Assembly (NCBI RefSeq): GCF_023278185.1
Contig: NZ_CP066356.1
Location: forward strand, 8,176,001-8,240,000
DNA length: 64,000 nucleotides
Reading direction: 5' to 3'
Origin: Bradyrhizobium elkanii USDA 76
Lineage (GTDB): Bacteria > Pseudomonadota > Alphaproteobacteria > Rhizobiales > Xanthobacteraceae
Position numbers and translations under genes: made by a program
Part shown: positions 51,560 to 60,748 of the stretch, in pieces
Position numbering within the stretch: the stretch's first letter is position 1
Layout of the letters: the number at the start of each line of letters is the position of its first letter
The notes under the pieces: generated by a model
The model's database searches: none
Told to the model about the DNA's origin: nothing
Seen by the model: only the letters and a program-made list of their open reading frames with translations

Positions 51560-52888
51560 TCAGGAGCCCTGGCCGCCGCACTTGTTGGTCTTGGTGTTGT
51601 AATTGCCGCACTTCTTGCCGACCCAATCACCGATCAGGTCCTTGGAGCCCTCGAGCTCCTTCGACCAGGCATCGCCGGCAACCAGGCCCGGGGTCTTCCA
51701 CACCACGTCGAACTGGCCGTTGCCCTTGATCTCGCCGATGAACACCGGCTTGGTGATGTGGTGGTTCGGCAGCATCTTCGAGGTGCCGCCGGTCAGGTTC
51801 TTGGCTTCGATGCCGGGCAGCGCGTCGATCACCTTGTCGGGATCGGTCGACTTCACCTTCTCGACCGCCTTGACCCACATGTCGAAGCCGATCACGTGCG
51901 CTTCCATCGGATCGTTGGTCACGCGCTTCGGATTCTTGGTGTAGGCCTGCCACGCCTTGATGAACTTCTCGTTCTCGGGCGTCTTGATCGACTCGAAGTA
52001 GTTCCAGGCGGCGAGATGGCCGAGCAGCGGCTTGGTGTCGATGCCGGCGAGCTCTTCTTCGCCGACCGAGAACGCGACCACCGGGATATCGGTCGCCTTG
52101 ATGCCCTGGTTGCCGAGCTCCTTGTAGAACGGAACGTTGGCGTCGCCGTTGATGGTGGAGACCACCGCGGTCTTCTTGCCGGCCGAGCCGAACTTCTTGA
52201 TGTCGGCCACGATCGTCTGCCAGTCGGAGTGACCGAACGGCGTGTAGTTGATCATGATGTCGTCCTGGGCGACGCCCTTCGACTTCAGATAGGCTTCCAG
52301 GATCTTGTTGGTGGTGCGCGGATAGACGTAGTCGGTGCCGGCCAGCACCCAGCGCTTCACTTTCTCTTCCTTCATCAGATAGTCGACCGCCGGGATCGCC
52401 TGCTGGTTCGGCGCGGCGCCGGTGTAGAACACGTTGCGCTCGGACTCCTCGCCCTCATACTGCACCGGGTAGAACAGGATGTTGTTCAGCTCCTTGAACA
52501 CCGGGAGCACGGATTTGCGCGACACCGAGGTCCAGCAGCCGAACACGACCGCGACCTTGTCCTTGGTGATCAGCTCGCGGGCCTTTTCGGCGAACAGCGG
52601 CCAGTTCGAGGCGGGGTCGACCACGACGGGCTCGAGCTTCTTGCCGAGCACGCCGCCCTTCTTGTTCTGCTCGTCGATCAGGAAAAGGATCGTGTCCTTC
52701 AGCGTGGTTTCGCTGATGGCCATGGTGCCCGACAGCGAGTGAAGGATGCCAACCTTGATGGTGTCGTCAGCCGCTTGCGCGGGCGCGAGGGACGAGGACG
52801 CAGCCAGACCCAAAACCAGGCCGGCCGTCGCCGCGAGCGCGCGGCGGCGGGTCATCGTCGTTATTTTGTGAGAAAGCTGAGTAAGCAT
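51560..52888 (-). CDS. urtA: urea-binding periplasmic protein UrtA
   Basis: Receptor of the urea importer. The start at 52888 (MLTQLSHKITTMTRRRALAA) follows GGGAGACG; the frame stays open upstream to 53059, but that part crosses the promoter. 442 residues. A twin-arginine-like MTRRRALAATAG signal precedes AQAADDTIKVGILHSLSGTMA. VFGCWTSVSRKSVLP and PVQYEGEESERNVFYTGAAPN are UrtA marks. The C-terminus has cysteines in KKCGNYNTKTNKCGG. First gene of the nitrogen block. Confidence 0.95.
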   Translation of the reverse strand: MLTQLSHKITTMTRRRALAATAGLVLGLAASSSLAPAQAADDTIKVGILHSLSGTMAISETTLKDTILFLIDEQNKKGGVLGKKLEPVVVDPASNWPLFAEKARELITKDKVAVVFGCWTSVSRKSVLPVFKELNNILFYPVQYEGEESERNVFYTGAAPNQQAIPAVDYLMKEEKVKRWVLAGTDYVYPRTTNKILEAYLKSKGVAQDDIMINYTPFGHSDWQTIVADIKKFGSAGKKTAVVSTINGDANVPFYKELGNQGIKATDIPVVAFSVGEEELAGIDTKPLLGHLAAWNYFESIKTPENEKFIKAWQAYTKNPKRVTNDPMEAHVIGFDMWVKAVEKVKSTDPDKVIDALPGIEAKNLTGGTSKMLPNHHITKPVFIGEIKGNGQFDVVWKTPGLVAGDAWSKELEGSKDLIGDWVGKKCGNYNTKTNKCGGQGS

Positions 52889-53377
52889 GAAATGTCGTCT
52901 CCCTGACGCAGGCGTGGAACGCTGCGAACGGCCGCTTGGCCGCCTGCGGTTAAGGGAATCGCAAGAACTGTGCCACGGTACGGGGGCCATGTAAGCCGAT
53001 GAACCGGCTGGATAATTTCCTCGGTTCCGGGCAAATACGGAAGCCGTTTGCTCAATCATTGAGCCGTCAATTTGACTGCCGAAAGAGCAATAAGATTATT
53101 TTGTAGGCAAAATCGCCGTCTTGGCTAAATTTCCGGCACCGATTTGTGACAGTTTGCGCGATGGTTCAGCGACCTCGGGCACCAAAGACGGCGATCTGAT
53201 CTTGAAACCGCCCAGTTCCTGGTCCATATCCTCGCCATGCCCGCGAGAGTCGCGGTGCCTTCGCGAGCTGCGTGTTCAAGCTGCCCCAAGCGGCTTCTGG
53301 CTCGCCTTCCAGCTAACCCAGCTTGACGCCCCAGACACGCGGGTGTCCCCGAATGCCTTCCTGCGCTTCCGGCCGAT
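52889..53377. other. 489-base gap with the urt promoter and otherwise no gene
   Basis: Apart from the sigma-54 promoter (52961-52975) and a palindrome GCTCAAT-C-ATTGAGC at 53050-53064, which could be an activator site, I see no gene. The right part is the leader of the helicase gene. Confidence 0.5.
52961..52975 (-). promoter_or_regulatory. sigma-54 promoter of urtA
   Basis: TGGCACAGTTCTTGC on the minus strand has GG and GC exactly ten bases apart and keeps TGGCAC and TTGC of the -24/-12 consensus. The -12 GC lies 73 bases before the urtA start. It implies nitrogen (NtrC) control of the whole urt-ure block. Confidence 0.85.
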
Positions 53378-54838
53378 ATGGGCCGGGACGACGACGGCTT
53401 TTATGGAAAGAACCACCTTTTGACCTCCTTTCAGGATTTCGGCCTCGCCGATCCCATCGCCCGCGCGCTTCGAGAAGAGAATTATCTCACGCCGACCCCC
53501 ATCCAGGCCCAGACCATCCCGCTAGCCCTTGCCGGCCGCGACGTCGTCGGCATCGCCCAGACCGGTACCGGCAAGACCGCCTCCTTCGCGCTGCCGATCC
53601 TGCACCGGCTGCTTGAAAACCGCGTCCGCCCGCAGCCCAAGAGCTGCCGCGTGCTGGTGCTCTCGCCGACCCGCGAACTGTCCGGCCAGATCCTCGACAG
53701 CTTCAACACCTATGGCCGCCACATCCGGCTGTCCTCGGCGCTCGCCATCGGCGGCGTGCCGATGGGCCGCCAGGTCCGCGCCGTGATGCAGGGCGTCGAG
53801 GTCATGGTCGCCACCCCCGGCCGCCTGCTCGACCTCGTGCACAGCAACGGCCTGAAGCTCAACCAGGTCGAGTTCCTGGTGCTCGATGAGGCCGACCGCA
53901 TGCTCGACATGGGCTTCATCAACGACATAAGGAAAATCGTCGCCAAGCTGCCGATCCGGCGCCAGACGCTGTTCTTCTCGGCCACCATGCCCAAGGACAT
54001 CGCCGAGCTCGCCGAGGCGATGCTGCGCGACCCGGCCCGCGTGGCGGTGACGCCGGTGGCCTCGACGGTGGATCGCATCGCCCAGCGCGCGATCCAGGTC
54101 GATTTCGCGGCCAAGCCGACGGTTCTCGCCCAGCTGCTGAAGCAGGAACCGGTCAACCGCGCCCTGGTCTTCACCCGCACCAAGCATGGCGCCGACAAGG
54201 TGGTGAAGAGCCTTGCCAAGGCCGGGATCGAGGCCAATGCGATCCACGGCAACAAGTCGCAGAACCACCGCGAGCGCACGCTGGCGGCGTTCCGTTCCGG
54301 CGAGATCCGCACGCTGGTGGCGACCGATATCGCCGCCCGCGGCATCGACGTCGACGGCGTCAGCCACGTCGTGAATTTCGACCTGCCCAACATCCCGGAG
54401 ACCTACGTCCACCGCATCGGCCGCACGGCGCGCGCCGGCGCCGACGGCGTCGCGATCTCGCTGATCGCCGGTGCCGAGGAGATGGGCTATTTGCGCGACA
54501 TCGAGCGGCTGATCCGCATTACCGTGCCGCGGGAAGACCGCCGGACACAGGGGGGCCGCGAGGCCGCCGCGCCGGCGCAGGCCACCCACCCGCACCGGGG
54601 CGGCCGTTCTGCGCCCCGCGCGCACAATGTCCGTGGGAATGAGGCCGCTCCAGGCGCAAAAGGCCCTCGCCGCCGCCGCCGTCGAGGTGGTAATAATGGC
54701 GCGCCGCAGACGAGCCGGGGCGAGTCGCCGCGTCCGTCGCAGGCCGGCAACAGCGAAGGCATTCAGGGCGTCGCCTTCTTGCATCGCGAGAGCCGGCCGA
54801 ATCCGCAACACAACCGCAACAACCGACCGAAGCACTAG
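53378..54838 (+). CDS. DEAD-box RNA helicase, RhlE type
   Basis: An ATP-dependent RNA helicase, 486 residues from ATG 53378. A TTG at 53420 ([12 protein letters not shown]) is the other plausible start and matches the usual RhlE N-terminus better. Q-motif [13 protein letters not shown], Walker A AQTGTGKT at 60-67, DEAD near 170, SATMP and [10 protein letters not shown] are all intact. From about 395 comes a basic disordered tail ([17 protein letters not shown]). With IF-1 and CspA downstream it fits cold or RNA-structure stress. Confidence 0.93.
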   Translation: MGRDDDGFYGKNHLLTSFQDFGLADPIARALREENYLTPTPIQAQTIPLALAGRDVVGIAQTGTGKTASFALPILHRLLENRVRPQPKSCRVLVLSPTRELSGQILDSFNTYGRHIRLSSALAIGGVPMGRQVRAVMQGVEVMVATPGRLLDLVHSNGLKLNQVEFLVLDEADRMLDMGFINDIRKIVAKLPIRRQTLFFSATMPKDIAELAEAMLRDPARVAVTPVASTVDRIAQRAIQVDFAAKPTVLAQLLKQEPVNRALVFTRTKHGADKVVKSLAKAGIEANAIHGNKSQNHRERTLAAFRSGEIRTLVATDIAARGIDVDGVSHVVNFDLPNIPETYVHRIGRTARAGADGVAISLIAGAEEMGYLRDIERLIRITVPREDRRTQGGREAAAPAQATHPHRGGRSAPRAHNVRGNEAAPGAKGPRRRRRRGGNNGAPQTSRGESPRPSQAGNSEGIQGVAFLHRESRPNPQHNRNNRPKH

Positions 54839-54862
54839 CCGTCGCTCGATCTGGAGAAACCT

Positions 54863-55156
54863 ATGGCTAAGGAAGAGCTGATCCAGTTCGAAGGACTGGT
54901 GACCGAAATCCTCCCCGACGCTCGTTACCGGGTGCAACTCGATGCCGGGCACGAGATCGTCGCCTACACCGCCGGCAAGATGAAGAAAAACCGCATCAAG
55001 ACGCTGGCCGGCGACCGTGTTACGATCGAAATGTCGCCCTACGATCTCGAAAAGGGGCGCCTGATCTTCCGGCACAAGGACGAACGTCCGAGCGGCGCGC
55101 CCGGCGGCCCGCCGCGGGGCGGAGCCCAGCGCGGCGGCCAGTTCCGCCGCCGATAA
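54863..55156 (+). CDS. infA: translation initiation factor IF-1, long-tailed
   Basis: 97 residues. The first 72 ([20 protein letters not shown] to the FRHKDE region) are the IF-1 S1/OB fold that binds the ribosomal A site. An extra 25-residue tail, rich in Gly, Pro and Arg ([17 protein letters not shown]), is not part of normal IF-1. It lies 24 bases after the helicase gene, in the same unit. In some alphaproteobacteria a second infA accompanies cold-shock genes; whether this is the only infA cannot be seen here. Confidence 0.94.
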   Translation: MAKEELIQFEGLVTEILPDARYRVQLDAGHEIVAYTAGKMKKNRIKTLAGDRVTIEMSPYDLEKGRLIFRHKDERPSGAPGGPPRGGAQRGGQFRRR

Positions 55157-55435
55157 GCGGGGTATTGCAACCGCTGCGGGCATGACGTCCTGATGTCCTG
55201 CGCACAATTGGCCGGCGGCTGCGCCGGCCAAAAAATCGCGCACGTCAGGATTGTTTTCAGGATTGTTTTGAAGCCTTCTATCGAATAATATCCTACCCAT
55301 CGATTTTCGGCCGGACGACATTAGCCAATACCGGTACAGCCGGTTCAGACGCTGACGACCCTTCCAAAAATTCGATCTCACCACCCCGCCGATCAGCGGG
55401 TCTTGAACTTGTATATCTGAGAAGGGACTACCCAC
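55157..55435 (+). promoter_or_regulatory. long leader of the cspA gene
   Basis: The 279-base gap between infA and cspA is AT-richer than its neighbours and includes CAGGATTGTTTTCAGGATTG (55244-55263, a direct repeat of CAGGATTGTTTT). Cold-shock genes often carry a long structured 5' leader. No thermosensor fold is proven here. A hairpin GGCCGGCGGC/GCGCCGGCC lies near 55210-55230. Confidence 0.4.
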
Positions 55436-55648
55436 GTGAGCATGGGAACCGTGAAGTGGTTTAACGCGACCAAGGGCTACGGCTTCATCCAGCCGGATGA
55501 AGGCGGGAACGACGTGTTCGTGCACATCAGTGCAGTCGAGCGCGCCGGCCTTGGCACTCTGCGTGAAGGCCAGAAGATCTCCTACGAGATCGTGGCTGAC
55601 CGCCGTTCCGGCAAATCCTCGGCCGACAATCTGCGCGCCGCCGGATAA
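55436..55648 (+). CDS. cspA: cold shock protein, CspA family
   Basis: A 70-residue single-strand nucleic acid chaperone. RNP1 KGYGFIQ and RNP2 VFVHISAV are intact. The start is GTG 55436 with GAGAAGGG upstream; ATG 55442 is two codons on ([12 protein letters not shown]). Acts in RNA melting at low temperature. Confidence 0.95.
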   Translation: MSMGTVKWFNATKGYGFIQPDEGGNDVFVHISAVERAGLGTLREGQKISYEIVADRRSGKSSADNLRAAG

Positions 55649-55697
55649 GCCGATTTCCCGGAAGCGCGAAGCTCCAGGAAATTGTCGCTAAAGCATC

Positions 55698-55729
55698 AAG
55701 GGCCGCATCTTCGGATGCGGCCCTTTTTG
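55698..55729 (+). terminator. intrinsic terminator of cspA with TTCG loop
   Basis: AAGGGCCGCATC pairs perfectly with GATGCGGCCCTT around TTCG and is followed by TTTG. Confidence 0.93.
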
Positions 55730-55768
55730 TCTGGATTGCCAACCGGCGTCCGCGTCGTTCGAAAAGCT

Positions 55769-56410
55769 CTAATAGGTCGAGCAGGTCGTCGGCATCGTGG
55801 CGGACGTCGGGGCGTAGAACACGCAAACCGACTGCCGCGGCCTCGTAAAGGCGACGTCGGTGAGATTGATGCCGCTCTTGGCCATCACATAGCCGACCGT
55901 CGGAACGTATTTGTAGCTGACTTCGCTGAAGATCAGATAGGTGCCCGCAACCAGCAGCGCCGCCGGCACGACGCTGGTCACGACATCGCCCTGACTGCGG
56001 CTCGAGGCCGTCAATGTGGCCTGCGTGGCGCCCGTGGCCATCACCCCGGCCTTGCTCCACTGGATCCGCGCGACCTTCGAGGCATCGACGTAGATTTCCG
56101 ACAAGGTGACCTTGGTCGGCGTCGGATCGTACGGCGTCATGATGCCGACGCTGGCGCTGAAGAAGTTCTGCAGGTCGGCGTCCACCACCTGCGTCGACTG
56201 CGAGGTCAGGTCCGACGCGGCGCGCGCCATCAAGGTGACCTTGCGGTCGACCGCGACACCGGATGAAAACTCGACGGTGCCGAAGAACAGCACCAGCATC
56301 AGCGGCAGGACGAAAGCGAACTCGACGGCGGCAAGGCCCCGGCGGTCATTGCAGAGGGCCGCGACGGAGCGCAGCAAGGCCGCTGCCCGGGCTTTCATGA
56401 CGTTATTCAT
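55769..56410 (-). CDS. TadE/TadG-like pilus assembly protein
   Basis: 213 residues. The basic start (MNNVMKARAAALLRS) is followed by the TadE-type pseudopilin segment RRGLAAVEFAFVLPLMLVLF (about 25-44), with the conserved Glu of AVEFA. A mostly beta-rich periplasmic part follows, ending with a Cys pair (SVCVFY and TTCSTY). ATG 56410 overlaps the TGA of the upstream gene. These minor pseudopilins help start Tad pilus assembly. Confidence 0.85.
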   Translation of the reverse strand: MNNVMKARAAALLRSVAALCNDRRGLAAVEFAFVLPLMLVLFFGTVEFSSGVAVDRKVTLMARAASDLTSQSTQVVDADLQNFFSASVGIMTPYDPTPTKVTLSEIYVDASKVARIQWSKAGVMATGATQATLTASSRSQGDVVTSVVPAALLVAGTYLIFSEVSYKYVPTVGYVMAKSGINLTDVAFTRPRQSVCVFYAPTSATMPTTCSTY

Positions 56411-56976
56411 GAGCATGTCGCCCCGGCGGTCCCGGATGGCTCGTTCTTGAATGTCGCGGTCGCGGTCAGCAGCCGCTTGCCGTTGGCGAGGTTGGCGACA
56501 TTGAAGCCAAGCTTGGTGACGAACAGCGGCCACTGATAGAACAGCCGGACCACCACGACGTCGCCGTCCTTGCCGGGACACCATTTCATGGTCGGAATGA
56601 ATGCGTTGTTGGAATCGATCGGAGGCGCGATGTTGACGCTGCTGAAGCCCGTCGCAGCGGGATAGCTGCGCACGTCGACCGATATGCCGTTGGCGCAATC
56701 GAACAGCGCGCTGACCTGGCCGCAGACGAAGTTCTTGAACTGCTGCTGGGTATAGCTTGCGCCCTGCGCCTGACCGGTCATGATCATGCGCGCCGAATCC
56801 TGCGTCACCGTCTCCAGCACCTGGCTCGCGAAGAAGATCATCGCCACTTCGATGATCGCAAACAGCAGTCCGAAAAACAGCGGCGCGACCATCGCGAATT
56901 CGACCGCGGTCGCGCCGCGGCGGTTTCTGCGAAAGCGATGGAGGAGGCGCGCAAAAGAATGAGCGGGCAGCGGCAT
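56407..56976 (-). CDS. TadE-like pseudopilin
   Basis: 189 residues from ATG 56976 (MPLPAHSFARLL). The segment NRRGATAVEFAMVAPLFFGL near 20-39 is the TadE motif with its processing Gly and conserved Glu. The rest is periplasmic with FVCGQVSALFDCANG. First of a two-gene unit with the next TadE/TadG-like gene. Confidence 0.86.
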   Translation of the reverse strand: MPLPAHSFARLLHRFRRNRRGATAVEFAMVAPLFFGLLFAIIEVAMIFFASQVLETVTQDSARMIMTGQAQGASYTQQQFKNFVCGQVSALFDCANGISVDVRSYPAATGFSSVNIAPPIDSNNAFIPTMKWCPGKDGDVVVVRLFYQWPLFVTKLGFNVANLANGKRLLTATATFKNEPSGTAGATCS

Positions 56977-57138
56977 CAACGACCCCGGATCAACATGGCG
57001 ACAACAACTACCCAAGACTCATTGTCGAAGTATTTCGCCGGATCGGGACAGAGTGACCCGATCCGTCAGGCTTTTCTTAACCATGTCGGATGAACGGCCG
57101 GCGGCTGCCCCGGCGTGTGAAACGCCGGCGCGGACACG

Positions 57139-57645
57139 CTAGTTCTGCGGCTTCGCGGCCGCGCCCGAGCCGGAGGCCTGGCTGTTGAGCGAGCCTGCCT
57201 GATCCATGGTCGACTTGAAGTAGGTCTCGCCGTCGCCGAGGGTGATGCGGCGCTGGCAGACCGGCATGCAGCTGTAGGTCTCGCGATCGACGCCGCGATA
57301 GACGGTAACAAGCTGGTCGGTCGGACCCTCGACCTGGATCTGGCGATCCACCAGCACCTGGCCGGAGCGGTCGAGTGCGATGAAGTTGGTCGCGCCGTAG
57401 CCCTTGCCGGTCACGACGACAACGCCGCCATTCTGCAGGGTGACGTCAGCGATCAGCGGGTTGCCGACCACGATGGTGGAGATGCCGCCGGGCAGCTTGA
57501 CGAGCTTGGCCTGATCGACATTGACCGCAATCCGGTCCGGATCCGGCGCTGCCGTTGCGAATGCGGGCCACAGCAGAACGGCTGCGGCCAGCGAGATGAA
57601 TCCGATGCGCGCGACGGCGCGAATACGCTGGGACTGAAACGACAT
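57139..57645 (-). CDS. stand-alone secretin N-terminal domain protein of the pilus locus
   Basis: 168 residues. The signal peptide ends near ATAAPDPD. The main domain (about 38-105, VDQAKLVKLPGGISTIVVGN to RSGQVLVDRQIQVEGP, quoted in parts) resembles the first domain of CpaC in this window (VGKSVVIDLPRDIKDVLVAD). It lacks the secretin pore. Two later cysteines (SCMPVCQRR) and a disordered Ser-Gly-Ala tail follow. It may cap, guide or anchor the secretin. Confidence 0.83.
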   Translation of the reverse strand: MSFQSQRIRAVARIGFISLAAAVLLWPAFATAAPDPDRIAVNVDQAKLVKLPGGISTIVVGNPLIADVTLQNGGVVVVTGKGYGATNFIALDRSGQVLVDRQIQVEGPTDQLVTVYRGVDRETYSCMPVCQRRITLGDGETYFKSTMDQAGSLNSQASGSGAAAKPQN

Positions 57646-57840
57646 ATCCTACCCCGGGACGTTAACAAGCCGGCAAAAGCGATACGCAGCGGACCGGCGC
57701 CCGACGCAGGCAAATCTGACGACAATTCATTTAAGAAGAGCAAAAATCGATCGCCGAATTGCGCGGATGCCGCGACTTCCGGAACGGATCGGCCACCGGC
57801 CCGGTGATCCCACGGAAAAATGCCCCTGCGGGACCGCCGC

Positions 57841-59286
57841 CTAGCCGGCAGCACGCACATGCACCACCACGCGATCGTCGGCGTAGAGGCGCTGCCATCC
57901 GGCGATGTGATCGAGAAATCTGGAGGCGGGCGTTGCCGGATCGAGCATCACCGCATCGATTCTGTAGGTCTTGAGCAGATCGAGGAAGCCGTTGACGTCC
58001 TTGAGCTGGAGCGCACGGTAATAGGCCATCTCGAAGCTCTCGCCGTAAAGCTCGGCACGGCCGTCGACGAACACCGGCACCTGACGCCAGATCAGATAGC
58101 CGCCGAACTGCAGATCATTGAGCACGCGCTGCACGTTGTGCGCCTTCAGCGCGTCGACGGCGGCAGCGGGCGAATGGATCGGCGGCGGCGACATGTCCCA
58201 ACGCGCCGCAACGAACCAGGTCGAGACGCAGAGCGCGGCGATCAGCATCGCGGCCGGCATGGCCTTCAGCCGGACCACGCCTGCGGCACGCAGGCCGAAC
58301 TGGGTTGCCACCGGCGTCAGCACGGCCAGCGGCAGCAGCAGAGCAAAGAGTTCGAGATTCCTGACATGGGATAGCGCCATGTGCAGCAGGCCGAGCGCCA
58401 GGGCGATCCGCGGCAGCGGCAGCCTCACCCCGCAAAAGAGCGCCCCGCCGATCAGGCCGAGAATGGTCAGCTCGAACGCATCGACGTGGCTGAAACTCGC
58501 CGGCATCCACTCCGCGATGAGATGCAGCAGTTCACCGAGGCTGAGAATCCTGAGCGAGGCGAGGATCGTCCCCCAGCCATAGGGCGTCACGCAGCACGCG
58601 GCCAGCGCGCCGAGACCGAATGCGGCCCAGCGCAGCGCCAGCGGCCATCTTTGCGCCGGCGCGGCGTTCCACAGCGCATCGAGCGCGAAGGCGCCGGCCA
58701 GCACCAGGCCGAACAGAAAACCGCCATGCAGATTGGCCCAGAGCGCGATCAGCGGCAGCAGCCAGAACGAGGGGGCCTCGCGGCGTTCGCTGGCGACCAT
58801 CAGTCCGTTCGCCCAGACCATCATGATCGGCAGCGCAAGCACATGCGGACGGGCCAGCAGATGCCCGCATGTCAGCACCAGCGCCGCCAGCGCGATCAGG
58901 CTGGCATGGATCGCCGGCAGCGCGCGGCCGAGGATGGCGGTGAGCAGTGCGAAGGTGGCGGCGCTGCAGGCCGCGGCCAGCGCCGCGGGCCCGGTCCACC
59001 CGGCAAGGTCGTAGGCCTTCGCGAACAGGACCTGCGCCAGCCAGGACGACGACACCCAAGGCTGACCCGCCTTGGTGAAGGAATAGATATCGACCGACGG
59101 CAATGCACGGTGGTCGAGGATCCACCGGCCGACGGCAATCTGCCAGTAGGTGTCGGAATCGGCGAGCAGCCTGTCGCCGACGACCAGCAGCAGCGCATAG
59201 ACGCCGCACGCCATCCAGAACCAGGCCGGGACTTCGGCGAACACCGAGGACCGCGCCTGCGGGACGGTTGCGGTCTCAGCACTCAT
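57841..59286 (-). CDS. large polytopic membrane protein, possibly GT-C glycosyltransferase-like
   Basis: 481 residues, about 11 helices, and a last soluble part (about 395-481). An early loop DSDTYWQIAVGRWILDHRAL has the Asp-rich and Arg/His pattern of GT-C transferases. The first periplasmic loop also has SFTKAGQPWVSSSWLAQVLF. I do not recognise a named family. Next to Tad genes it may modify pilin or surface glycans, or it may be unrelated. Confidence 0.6.
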   Translation of the reverse strand: MSAETATVPQARSSVFAEVPAWFWMACGVYALLLVVGDRLLADSDTYWQIAVGRWILDHRALPSVDIYSFTKAGQPWVSSSWLAQVLFAKAYDLAGWTGPAALAAACSAATFALLTAILGRALPAIHASLIALAALVLTCGHLLARPHVLALPIMMVWANGLMVASERREAPSFWLLPLIALWANLHGGFLFGLVLAGAFALDALWNAAPAQRWPLALRWAAFGLGALAACCVTPYGWGTILASLRILSLGELLHLIAEWMPASFSHVDAFELTILGLIGGALFCGVRLPLPRIALALGLLHMALSHVRNLELFALLLPLAVLTPVATQFGLRAAGVVRLKAMPAAMLIAALCVSTWFVAARWDMSPPPIHSPAAAVDALKAHNVQRVLNDLQFGGYLIWRQVPVFVDGRAELYGESFEMAYYRALQLKDVNGFLDLLKTYRIDAVMLDPATPASRFLDHIAGWQRLYADDRVVVHVRAAG

Positions 59287-59301
59287 GCGCGCACGGTCCG
59301 G

Positions 59302-60132
59302 TCAATGACGGAACGGATAGGCCAGCTGTCCGCCGATTTCGGCCGGCACGCCCTGCTCGGCGTCGACGCCGTAATCATCCGGAAGCTTGCCTTCGGGCAT
59401 GCGGAATGTCCCGAACAGAATGTCCCAGAGCGGAAACGTGCCGGCGAAATTGGTGTCGCCACCTTCCTCGAGCGCGGTGTGATGCCAGCGATGAAACACC
59501 GGCGTGGCGATCACATATTTGAACGGACCGAGCGTCCAGTTCAGGTTGGCGTGCACGAAGGCGGAGTGGAATGTAGTGAAAGGACCGACCCACAGCATGA
59601 TGTTCGGCGAGATGCCGGCCATCAGCAGGATCACGTCGACCGAGATCGTGCCGATCAGCAGATTGACGGGATGGAAGCGCGCCGCCGAGATCCATTCGAG
59701 ATCCTCGGAGGAATGATGAATGGCGTGGTACTTCCAGAAGCCGCCGCCGTGAAACATCCGGTGCAGCCAGTACAGCATGAAGTCGGAAGCGACCAGGAAG
59801 ATGATCGATTGCAGCCAGAGCGGCAGCTGCGCCAGCGGGCCGTGTCCGTTTTCGTAGAACGAGATCAGCTCGTCGGCACCGTGCACGTCGAACACCGCGG
59901 CCGCGCCCACCACCAGCAGCCCGATGCGCAGCACGCGGGCGAATACCGGCACGAAGAACCAGTAGCAGATGTCCGTGACCAGCTCGCGCTTCTGCCACCA
60001 CGGCTTGCCGGGATTGCAGGCCCAGAAGTGGGTCAGCACCGTGAAGAACAACGCGAGGCCGATCGTGATCGGCACCACCCTCATCATCGTCTGGCCGAGC
60101 ATCTCGATGACTTCGATCGGAAGGGTGGACAT
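59302..60132 (-). CDS. sterol desaturase / fatty acid hydroxylase family protein
   Basis: 276 residues from ATG 60132 (MSTLPIEVIEML) behind GAGG; ATG 60159 is possible. A membrane di-iron oxygenase with the three histidine boxes HRMFH (about 130), HAIHHSSEDLEW (about 143) and HRWHH (about 228), complete. Substrate may be a fatty acid, carotenoid or hopanoid-like lipid. 15 bases separate it from the preceding membrane-protein gene. Confidence 0.88.
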   Translation of the reverse strand: MSTLPIEVIEMLGQTMMRVVPITIGLALFFTVLTHFWACNPGKPWWQKRELVTDICYWFFVPVFARVLRIGLLVVGAAAVFDVHGADELISFYENGHGPLAQLPLWLQSIIFLVASDFMLYWLHRMFHGGGFWKYHAIHHSSEDLEWISAARFHPVNLLIGTISVDVILLMAGISPNIMLWVGPFTTFHSAFVHANLNWTLGPFKYVIATPVFHRWHHTALEEGGDTNFAGTFPLWDILFGTFRMPEGKLPDDYGVDAEQGVPAEIGGQLAYPFRH

Positions 60133-60411
60133 GGCAGCCTCATATTGCGGAAGCCCCATGGGTATAGATGTGCGCTTAAGGAGCCGTGAATAGGCCCAGG
60201 CGCCCGATCGCAGCAACAGTCTGCAATTTTAGCGGACCGCTTAATGCCAAATTTACTGTGCGCAACAACTGCGGGTTCCCGCAGAGTTTATGCGATCAAA
60301 TTAACTGCGCCGAAATCGTCCAACACTAGGGTGCCGCAATGGTCACGGTGCTGAGAACGCCGGCGAGACCAAATCTAGTTCGACCAGCCACGTGTACACA
60401 GGAGTGATTTT

Positions 60412-60576
60412 ATGAAGAACCTCGTTTCGCGCTTCGTGAAGGACGAATCGGGCGCGACCGCCATCGAGTACGGCCTGATCGCCACCGGTATCGCCATCGC
60501 GATCATCGCTGCAGTCAACGGCGTCGGCACGAAGCTCTCGGGTACCTTCAACTCGATCTCGGGCTCGCTGAAGTAA
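60412..60576 (+). CDS. flp: Flp/Fap type IVb pilin
   Basis: 54 residues; too short for most gene finders. The leader MKNLVSRFVKDESG is cut by CpaA before ATAIEYGLIA. The Glu and Tyr of the Flp motif are present, followed by one long hydrophobic helix and a short polar tail. GGAGTG lies 7 bases before the ATG. Structural subunit of the Tad pilus, with its own terminator. Confidence 0.95.
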   Translation: MKNLVSRFVKDESGATAIEYGLIATGIAIAIIAAVNGVGTKLSGTFNSISGSLK

Positions 60577-60601
60577 GCCGGCTTCGACGAATTCGCAGCA
60601 G

Positions 60602-60632
60602 AGGTCCCGGCGATCCCGGGACCTTTGCTATT
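60602..60632 (+). terminator. intrinsic terminator of the flp pilin gene
   Basis: AGGTCCCGG pairs with CCGGGACCT around the CGATC loop and is followed by TTGCTATTTG, a weak T-run. It may let part of the transcription pass to cpaA. Confidence 0.7.
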
Positions 60633-60748
60633 TGTCGGGGGCCGATCGGCAGCCTCCGTTGATGGTGCCGGCGATCGTTTTCCGATTGTTCACCATTGGC
60701 CGCTAGCGTCGGGTCTCGACCGCAGCTCCAGCTTGACGGCATGAATTC

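Noticed and set aside
53522..55525. 667-codon open frame opposite the helicase and infA genes
   Set aside because: Antisense shadow; it crosses three well-supported genes.
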